Shown here piece after piece: positions 1-4,571 of a stretch of DNA of 8,270 nt. Each line of letters opens with the position of its first letter. The first letter of the stretch is position 1. Below the pieces are notes generated by a model that was not told the DNA's origin, did no database searches, and saw only the letters and a program-made list of their open reading frames with translations. Source of the DNA: Burkholderiaceae bacterium. GTDB lineage: Bacteria > Pseudomonadota > Gammaproteobacteria > Burkholderiales > Burkholderiaceae. Made by a program: the position numbers and the translations under genes. Where the stretch lies: NCBI GenBank assembly GCA_947373615.1, contig CANBYN010000077.1, positions 1 to 8,270 of the forward strand, in the 5' to 3' direction.

Positions 1-566
1 GCCGCCTTCATTGGGGCGCTAATTCTATTGCGCCAATCATTAAAGTCACCAGCAACAATCACAGGGGCATCTTGAGTAAGTGCTTGGATGTGCCCAATAA
101 TTGCCTCCAGTTGACGTTCTCGACCGCGCTCAAATAATGCCAAATGAACACAGAAACAATGTATTGGCTGATCCATGCCTGCAAGTTTGGTAATACTATG
201 AAGCAGCCCCCGCTTCTCAAAGCGATATGCAGAAATATCGTAGTTATTTCCTTTTAGTTGCGGTTGCTTTGAAAGAATGGCATTGCCATGATGCCCATCG
301 GGATATTCGACATTTTTTCCATAATGCCAGTCATGCCAAAAATCTTCTGAGAGGAAATGAGTTAATTCAGCAAGAGGCCATTGCCCAAAACGTCTAACTC
401 TTCCACGGTGTTCTTGCTGAAGTTCTTGTAAAAAAAGTAAGTCAGGGTGATGACTGCGCATTTTTTGGCGCAATTGGTAAATAGTTGAATGTCGATGCAA
501 AGGTGATAAACCTTTATGAACATTCATGCTCATCACAGTAAAGCGCGCACCCTTACTGAGAGTCAT
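1..566 (-). CDS. Endonuclease/exonuclease/phosphatase (EEP) family protein, 3' end cut by window
   Basis: The first 188 residues of an EEP-fold metal-dependent phosphoesterase are present; the gene runs off the left edge. The landmarks of the fold appear in order: an N-x-H-K-G block near residue 15, the LQE metal-binding glutamate at about 48, HGNAILS at 93-99, a FCVHLAL strand with the conserved His at about 141, and GDFNDW at 173-178 with the Asp and Asn expected in the active site. There is no signal peptide, so it is probably cytoplasmic. Family members include DNases, sphingomyelinase-like enzymes and lipid or inositol phosphatases; the substrate here cannot be read from sequence. It resembles E. 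coli YbhP, which is encoded next to cardiolipin synthase ClsB, so the next gene outside the window could be a clsB homologue (inference). Its ATG shares one base with the stop of the upstream BFD-type gene (TAATG), suggesting coupled translation. A GAGGG stretch about nine bases upstream may serve as ribosome binding site. Confidence 0.87.
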   Translation of the reverse strand, partial: MTLSKGARFTVMSMNVHKGLSPLHRHSTIYQLRQKMRSHHPDLLFLQELQQEHRGRVRRFGQWPLAELTHFLSEDFWHDWHYGKNVEYPDGHHGNAILSKQPQLKGNNYDISAYRFEKRGLLHSITKLAGMDQPIHCFCVHLALFERGRERQLEAIIGHIQALTQDAPVIVAGDFNDWRNRISAPMKA

Positions 567-766
567 TAGAACTGGCCCTCTGCACGTTGACGCCTGACAC
601 GCGCCAAGTAGATTTCACTCTCAACTAATTCTTGGCATTGCATGCATTTATTGCAGATGGATGCTTGCTCACGCAACTCCTCAATCGAGCCCACAGGGTG
701 GGTGTCGAGATACTCGCGCAAATCCACATCGAGAACCTCATTACAGAGGCAAACCACATCAGCCAT
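566..766 (-). CDS. BFD-like [2Fe-2S]-binding protein
   Basis: A 66-residue protein with the cysteine pattern of the bacterioferritin-associated ferredoxin (BFD)-like domain: C6-x-C8 near the N-terminus and C38-x2-C41 about 30 residues later, here followed by C44. The first four would ligate one [2Fe-2S] cluster; C44 is extra. The family includes stand-alone Bfd, which reduces bacterioferritin to mobilise iron, and similar domains in NirB and other redox enzymes. No bacterioferritin gene is in view, so the partner is unknown. No signal peptide or membrane segment is seen, so the protein is cytoplasmic. No good Shine-Dalgarno precedes the ATG; it may be leaderless or weakly translated. It overlaps the EEP gene by one base (TAATG) and is divergent from tupB, with 66 bp between the two starts. 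The longer plus-strand frame across this region (from 632) is rejected because this cysteine pattern is convincing. Confidence 0.83.
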   Translation of the reverse strand: MADVVCLCNEVLDVDLREYLDTHPVGSIEELREQASICNKCMQCQELVESEIYLARVRRQRAEGQF

Positions 767-814
767 AGGTCAAAAATAGGGGAATCAATCTCATTAAGCT
801 CATTTTGCCATTGC

Positions 815-829
815 CTTGATAGAATCAAG
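815..829. promoter_or_regulatory. Perfect 6-bp dyad before tupB (candidate operator)
   Basis: CTTGAT-AGA-ATCAAG is a perfect inverted repeat with a 3-base spacer, ending three bases before the tupB ATG and lying in the 66-bp gap between two divergent genes. Its half-sites equal those of the FNR/ANR box (TTGAT/ATCAA), but the spacer is one base short of the usual four. It could be an operator for another regulator, a small leader hairpin hiding the tupB start, or chance. No clear -35/-10 pair was found for either gene. Confidence 0.3.
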
Positions 830-832
830 CGC

Positions 833-1528
833 ATGTTGACCGCTTTTCAATCCGCCCTTTCTCTTCTTGCCCATTTAGATGGCGGAGTATTGGGCATTGT
901 GTTGGTGTCGCTGCAAGTTAGCCTTACCGCCCTCTTCTTTGGAGCCTTATTTGGCCTACCTATTGGTGCCTTACTGGCGACAGAGGAATTTGCCAGCAAA
1001 AAATCAATTATCGTGGTCCTTAATACTCTAATGGGCGTGCCCACGGTGATTGTTGGTGTCATTGTCTACCTTATGCTGTCGCGTACAGGGCCCCTAGGAG
1101 CATGGGGGTGGCTATTTACCGTAAAGGGCATGATCATCGCCCAAACTCTACTGACAACCCCTTTAATTGCCGCCCTAAGTCGCCAATTACTGGAGGATTC
1201 TTGGAAAATTCACCGAGACTCTTTCTTAAGTTTGAAATTACCCCCCTTGTCCCGCTACAAATGGCTGATCTGGGACTGTCGTTTCTCCTTAACTATTGCT
1301 ATTCTTGCTGGCCTGGCCAGAGCTATTTCAGAAGTCGGCGCCGTAATGATTGTGGGCGGCAATATTGATCACTCCACCAGAACCATGACAACAGCCATTG
1401 CATTGGAAACCAGCAAAGGTGATTTACCCCTAGCACTCGCTCTAGGAATTGTTCTGCTGTCTATCGTCCTACTGGCTAACCTATTTACTTTTGCAGTTCG
1501 TCAAATTGCGGAGCGACGTTATGGTTAA
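833..1528 (+). CDS. tupB: Tungstate-type ABC transporter permease TupB
   Basis: A 231-residue inner-membrane permease with about five hydrophobic helices (roughly residues 17-48, 57-83, 97-118, 150-175 and 198-222). The cytoplasmic EAA-type loop with the run ARAISEVGAVMIVGGNI at about 162-178 is characteristic of the TupB/ModB-like permeases that form the channel for tungstate or molybdate. A second block, TLMGVPTVIVGVIVYL at 65-80, also fits TupB. Length matches the family. The ATG at 833 is chosen because the in-frame upstream extension to 632 runs antisense through the BFD-type gene and has no membrane character. No strong Shine-Dalgarno is visible. The 3' end overlaps tupC by 8 bases, so the two are co-translated. 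No tupA binding-protein gene is adjacent on either side. Tungstate rather than molybdate is a family-based call and is not proven by sequence. Confidence 0.85.
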   Translation: MLTAFQSALSLLAHLDGGVLGIVLVSLQVSLTALFFGALFGLPIGALLATEEFASKKSIIVVLNTLMGVPTVIVGVIVYLMLSRTGPLGAWGWLFTVKGMIIAQTLLTTPLIAALSRQLLEDSWKIHRDSFLSLKLPPLSRYKWLIWDCRFSLTIAILAGLARAISEVGAVMIVGGNIDHSTRTMTTAIALETSKGDLPLALALGIVLLSIVLLANLFTFAVRQIAERRYG

Positions 1529-2228
1529 TTTGGGAACGCAATTTGCAAATTTCATTGAACTCAAAGACATTACCGTTAAAAGTAATAGCAGAACTATCCT
1601 TAGTATTCCACATGCCATCATCCCTGCCGACAGAATTACAGCCTGTATTGGTCCCAATGGTGCTGGTAAAACTACCTTTTTAAAGTTATTGGCTGGGCTT
1701 ATAAAACCCGATACAGGATCGGTTGCCTACTCTTTCAATGCGAAAACTGCTCTAGTTTTACATCACACTCCAATGGTGAAAGCTTCTGCAAAAGCGAATC
1801 TAGGCTTAGTGAGTGACGCTGATACTACAATTACCACAGAAGATATTGACAGAGTCATCGAGCAAGTTGGATTAAGTGATTTAGCCTCTAGTCCTGCACA
1901 TAAATTATCTGCTGGAGAAAGACAGAAACTTTGTCTTGGTAGAGCTATTTTGCAAAAACCCAATTTGGTTTTATTGGATGAGCCCACCGCAAATCTTGAT
2001 CCCAAGACCACTGAACAAGTAGAAGAAATGATTCGTCAATTTGGCCCACAAGGGGCTAATGTCATCTTTTCATCACACCAACTAGCTCAAGTACAAAGAC
2101 TTGCCGATCATATTATATTTATTGATCAGAGTGAAATAAAAGAAAAGGGGCCCGTAGGCCCCTTCTTTTCCAATCCTCAATCACAGGCAGCTAAACGCTA
2201 CCTGCATCAAGAATTAATTGCTGACTAA
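1521..2228 (+). CDS. tupC: Tungstate-type ABC transporter ATP-binding protein TupC
   Basis: A 235-residue ABC ATPase that would power the TupB channel from the cytoplasm. Visible motifs: Walker A GPNGAGKT at 44-51, signature LSAGERQKL at 129-137, Walker B LVLLD at 149-153 with catalytic Glu154, D-loop near NLD at 158-160, and switch His186 in SSHQ. The Q-loop region reads LVLHHTPMV at 78-86, so a His (His82, codon at 1764) stands where glutamine is usual. The C-terminus is short, with no TOBE domain, as in TupC and unlike ModC. The start at 1521 has GGAG seven bases upstream and overlaps the tupB stop by 8 bases; the longer frame from 1449 would run 80 bases into tupB. A strong GC hairpin lies inside codons 209-215 (see terminator). 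The stop codon is 13 bases from the end of the convergent fdh operon's last gene. Confidence 0.9.
   Translation: MVNLGTQFANFIELKDITVKSNSRTILSIPHAIIPADRITACIGPNGAGKTTFLKLLAGLIKPDTGSVAYSFNAKTALVLHHTPMVKASAKANLGLVSDADTTITTEDIDRVIEQVGLSDLASSPAHKLSAGERQKLCLGRAILQKPNLVLLDEPTANLDPKTTEQVEEMIRQFGPQGANVIFSSHQLAQVQRLADHIIFIDQSEIKEKGPVGPFFSNPQSQAAKRYLHQELIAD
2134..2164 (-). terminator. Intrinsic terminator for the fdh operon, embedded in tupC
   Basis: Read on the minus strand, AAGGGGCC pairs with GGCCCCTT around a TACG loop, giving an 8-bp stem (2164-2145) closed as C(UACG)G, a member of the extra-stable UNCG tetraloop class. It is followed directly by TTCTTTTATTT (2144-2134). This is a textbook rho-independent terminator about 80 bases past the stop of the last fdh-operon gene. 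On the plus strand the same palindrome has the less stable CGUA loop and a weaker tail, CTTTTCC. It lies wholly inside the tupC reading frame. Confidence 0.8.
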
Positions 2229-2241
2229 TTACTGACTTTAA

Positions 2242-2535
2242 TTATTTCGCTGCAGGAGCTGCTGGTGCAACCGTCGGCGTAACGGCTGCCACTGGCGCAA
2301 CAAATGGTGGTGGAGCTACGCAAGCTGCTGGCGCAGGGGTTCCAGCCACTTTGTATTTATCAGCAACTCTATTTTGCGCTTGGCAAAGTTGATAGGCTCC
2401 TACCTTATCACCATAAGCGGTTTTAGCTTTAGCAAGAGTTGCAGCTTCTTGCGCTTCTGGCGTCAATGGTGGCAATGCCGCCATGACTGAGGCTCCAGCA
2501 AATGCGCAGAATATAAAAGCAATGATTTTTTTCAT
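2242..2535 (-). CDS. Small exported Ala/Pro-rich protein at the end of the fdh operon
   Basis: A 97-residue protein I do not recognise by function. Residues 1-20 form a signal peptide (MKK, hydrophobic core, then VMAA with likely cleavage near residue 20). The mature part has a charged, probably helical section (about 25-63, with LPPLTPEAQE and YQLCQAQNRVADKYK) and then a low-complexity tail rich in Ala, Pro and Val (about 66-96). The two mature cysteines, Cys51 and Cys72, could form a disulfide in the periplasm. There is no lipobox, haem motif or catalytic signature. The start is set by AAGGA seven bases upstream of the ATG at 2535, and this Shine-Dalgarno touches the fdhC stop codon. The in-frame extension to 2607 would overlap fdhC and put the signal peptide in the middle of the protein. 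It lies 10 bases after fdhC and just before the operon terminator, so it is probably co-expressed with the enzyme. Confidence 0.78.
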   Translation of the reverse strand: MKKIIAFIFCAFAGASVMAALPPLTPEAQEAATLAKAKTAYGDKVGAYQLCQAQNRVADKYKVAGTPAPAACVAPPPFVAPVAAVTPTVAPAAPAAK

Positions 2536-2545
2536 GGCTTTGTCC

Positions 2546-3601
2546 TTATTTATTAACTTTGTTGTACCAAATTTCATGATGCTCTTTAGCCCAAGTGGCA
2601 TCAACATAACCAGTCTTCATGCCATCAATGGAGCCTTGCGAGCCAATCGTGCCGATATAGATATGGCCCATTGCCATTGCCGTCATCAAGATCGCAGCAC
2701 TACTATGAATGATATTGGCAATCTGCATGGTGCCGCGCAGATACTGAATATCCATAAATGGCACGATCATATCGAGTACAAAACCGGATCCCGAGATTAT
2801 GAGACCCAAGAAAGTCATTCCAAACCAGAACCAGAACTTCTCGCCGAAGTTAAAGAAACCTGCGGGAATGTGCTTTCCGGAGAAGATGCCTCCAAAACCT
2901 AAAATCCAAGCCATATCACCTTGACCAAAAATATTCTTACGGGCAAAGAGCAGGAAGAAAATCACAATAGTTAAGGTAAATAGCGGACCAGTAAAGTTAT
3001 GGATGTTTTTACAAAGCATTAAGAAAGAGCCGTAAGCAACCCCGCCCATCAACGGCATAGCAAAGTACTTACCGTACAAAATCAATAACCCTGTAAATGC
3101 TAACGCCAAAAAGCTAAATGCCATAAGCCAATGTACAAGTCGATCAAAAGCATTGAAGCGCTTGATCTTTACTCCCGACATAGGCGCATGCAATTTCATA
3201 GGGCCTTTAATGGTGTAAGTAGCAAGCATTGCAAATACAGCTATTGCTAATAACCAGCCGCCATAAACCGTAATAACGCCATTACGAATCAAGCGCCATT
3301 CTTGGCCGGCACGCTGTATTAATACACCCGATTCCTTATCAGGAATGCTGACATAATTTTGCGGATCGCTATTAGGCGCAGTGAAGATAGAAGGGTTAGC
3401 TGGTTGAGCTTGGGCCTGAGTTCCATTGGCTAAGCTGTTCGGATTAGCCGGCACAGACAAAGGCGGAATGTCTACCCCGCTAGCAGAAGGCAAAGGCGCC
3501 ATGGGTGCGCGTTCTGCAAAACTCATTCCGCTCGCAAGCGTTAGTGATAGACCTGCAGCCACCGCCAAAGTGAGTAGAACTTTAGAAAATGATCGTTTCA
3601 T
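2546..3601 (-). CDS. fdhC: Formate dehydrogenase gamma subunit, cytochrome b (FdhC/FdoI-type)
   Basis: A 351-residue inner-membrane dihaem cytochrome b that takes electrons from FdhB and reduces quinone. Residues 1-29 are a cleavable signal peptide (likely cut after SFA). Residues 30-100 form a Pro/Ala/Asn-rich periplasmic stretch, followed by RAGQEWRLIRNG. Hydrophobic segments lie near 113-131, 156-176, 186-222 (at least one helix), 253-279 and 295-318. Candidate haem ligands are His157 in RFNAFDRLVHW, His201 in NIHNFTG, His299 in NIIHSS and His313 in GHIYIG. The C-terminal MKTGYVDATWAKEHHEIWY block is characteristic of this family. The core resembles E. coli FdnI (about 217 residues, four helices); the N-terminal 140 residues are an addition. 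The start is the second ATG, with AAGGA seven bases upstream; the ATG at 3607 lies only one base from that site. About 50 bases of AT-rich DNA separate it from the lipoprotein gene. Confidence 0.92.
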   Translation of the reverse strand: MKRSFSKVLLTLAVAAGLSLTLASGMSFAERAPMAPLPSASGVDIPPLSVPANPNSLANGTQAQAQPANPSIFTAPNSDPQNYVSIPDKESGVLIQRAGQEWRLIRNGVITVYGGWLLAIAVFAMLATYTIKGPMKLHAPMSGVKIKRFNAFDRLVHWLMAFSFLALAFTGLLILYGKYFAMPLMGGVAYGSFLMLCKNIHNFTGPLFTLTIVIFFLLFARKNIFGQGDMAWILGFGGIFSGKHIPAGFFNFGEKFWFWFGMTFLGLIISGSGFVLDMIVPFMDIQYLRGTMQIANIIHSSAAILMTAMAMGHIYIGTIGSQGSIDGMKTGYVDATWAKEHHEIWYNKVNK

Positions 3602-3608
3602 ACACATG

Positions 3609-3613
3609 TCCTT
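3609..3613 (-). promoter_or_regulatory. Ribosome binding site deciding the fdhC start
   Basis: AAGGA on the minus strand lies one base from the ATG at 3607 and seven bases from the ATG at 3601. Only the second spacing allows efficient initiation, so the protein should begin MKRSFS rather than MCMKRS. Confidence 0.65.
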
Positions 3614-3652
3614 AAACGTTTTCGTTTTATTTATTATTATTTAGATGATCAC

Positions 3653-3889
3653 TTAATTAACGCGACTGTATTCATTTTGACCTTGCGTTCGCTTATCAAT
3701 CGATTCAGTCCAACTTGCCTGATTACCAGGCGTCCAACCCTTAGTCATGAAGCCGTTATTAGCCCCCATGTAAGGCGCAACGTCAGGACGCTTAGCAGCT
3801 TTAGCAGCTATTTCCGGAGGTTCAGAGCATGCCACCAATAAGACTGCTGCTGCAATACAAAAACCGAGAGTTTTGAAATTGAAATTCAT
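3653..3889 (-). CDS. Small lipoprotein encoded between fdhB and fdhC
   Basis: A 78-residue protein with a lipoprotein signal: MNFNFK, hydrophobic core, lipobox LVAC with lipidated Cys21, then Ser at +2, which by the Lol rule favours the outer membrane. The mature chain of about 58 residues has no further cysteine and no known catalytic motif. It carries an Ala/Lys stretch, PYMGANNGF (39-47) and a polar C-terminal block GWTPGNQASW...QGQNEYSRVN (51-78) that looks conserved-domain-like. I do not recognise a characterised family; short proteins of this kind occur in fdh loci of related bacteria as far as I recall, but I cannot verify that here. Its ATG overlaps the fdhB stop by one base (TAATG), with AGGAG inside the fdhB end, so translation is coupled to fdhB. 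A role as assembly or anchoring factor of the exported enzyme is inference from position. Confidence 0.82.
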   Translation of the reverse strand: MNFNFKTLGFCIAAAVLLVACSEPPEIAAKAAKRPDVAPYMGANNGFMTKGWTPGNQASWTESIDKRTQGQNEYSRVN

Positions 3890-4545
3890 TATTTAGCTCC
3901 TGGAATTTTTGCCGCAGGTGTAGGTGTAGGCTCAGGTGTTCCTGGGCCACCATAAGCGGTAGACCAACCAAAAGCTTGAGCACCAGGATACTTGCCGTTT
4001 TTCTCACGAGTAGTTACGCGCTGATTGAAGATGCCAGTAATAACATCGCTATCACCACCGATCAATGCCTTGGTAGAACACATCTCAGCGCAAAGCGGTA
4101 ACTTGCCTTCTGCCAAACGATTGCGTCCGTACTTTTCGAACTCAGCAACACTGCCATTTTCTTCTGGACCACCGCTGCAAAATGTGCACTTGTCCATTTT
4201 GCTACGAGTTCCAAAGGCACCCTTGCTCAGGAATTGCGGGGCACCAAATGGGCACGCAAAAGAACAGTAGCCGCAACCAATACAAATATCTTTATCGTGC
4301 AGCACTACGCCTTCGTCGGTTCGATAGAAGCAATCTACAGGGCAAACAGCCATACAAGGAGCATCGGAACAATGCATACAAGCAACTGAAACCGATTTTT
4401 CTTGACCAATAATGCCGTCATTCACCGTCACAACGCGACGACGATTTACCCCCCAAGGTACTTCATTCTCATTTTTACAAGCCGTCACACAGCCGTTGCA
4501 CTCAATGCAGCGCTCTGTGTCACAAATAAATTTCATTCTTGCCAT
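3889..4545 (-). CDS. fdhB: Formate dehydrogenase beta subunit, four-cluster [4Fe-4S] ferredoxin
   Basis: A 218-residue iron-sulfur subunit that wires FdhA to FdhC. Four ligand sets are visible: C13/C16/C19/C23, C56/C59/C64/C68, C88/C91/C94/C98 and C120/C123/C152/C156, which accounts for 16 of its 18 cysteines; C8 and C72 are extra. The ferredoxin pairs swap ligands in the usual 4Fe-4S ferredoxin manner, so the grouping is by sequence order only. There is no signal peptide; by analogy with related enzymes it would cross the membrane with FdhA by the Tat route. Unlike E. coli FdnH/FdoH (about 300 residues) it has no C-terminal membrane anchor helix and instead ends in a short Pro/Thr-rich tail (PGTPEPTPTPAAK). 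The start is supported by AGGAGA five bases upstream of the ATG. It follows fdhA by 26 bases and overlaps the lipoprotein gene by one base. Confidence 0.93.
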   Translation of the reverse strand: MARMKFICDTERCIECNGCVTACKNENEVPWGVNRRRVVTVNDGIIGQEKSVSVACMHCSDAPCMAVCPVDCFYRTDEGVVLHDKDICIGCGYCSFACPFGAPQFLSKGAFGTRSKMDKCTFCSGGPEENGSVAEFEKYGRNRLAEGKLPLCAEMCSTKALIGGDSDVITGIFNQRVTTREKNGKYPGAQAFGWSTAYGGPGTPEPTPTPAAKIPGAK

Positions 4546-4571
4546 TGTGTTCTCCTGACTTTATTTTTTAC

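Noticed and set aside
790..804. Direct repeat CTCATT-AAG-CTCATT between the BFD-type gene and tupB
   Set aside because: Six-base repeats are expected by chance in such DNA, and no link to a known molybdate or tungstate regulator site was seen.
632..832. N-terminal extension of tupB upstream of the ATG at 833
   Set aside because: It runs antisense through the cysteine-rich BFD-type gene, adds 67 residues with no permease character, and makes the protein longer than TupB usually is.
1449..1520. Longer tupC start inside tupB
   Set aside because: The added residues are an out-of-frame reading of the tupB membrane helix. The ATG at 1521 has a GGAG site at proper distance and gives normal TupC length.
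2536..2607. Longer start for the small exported protein
   Set aside because: It would overlap the fdhC 3' end and bury the signal peptide; the ATG at 2535 has its own Shine-Dalgarno.
2483..2902. Plus-strand open frame of 139 codons opposite fdhC
   Set aside because: It lies antisense to a well-supported cytochrome b gene and shows no domain, signal peptide or ribosome binding site.
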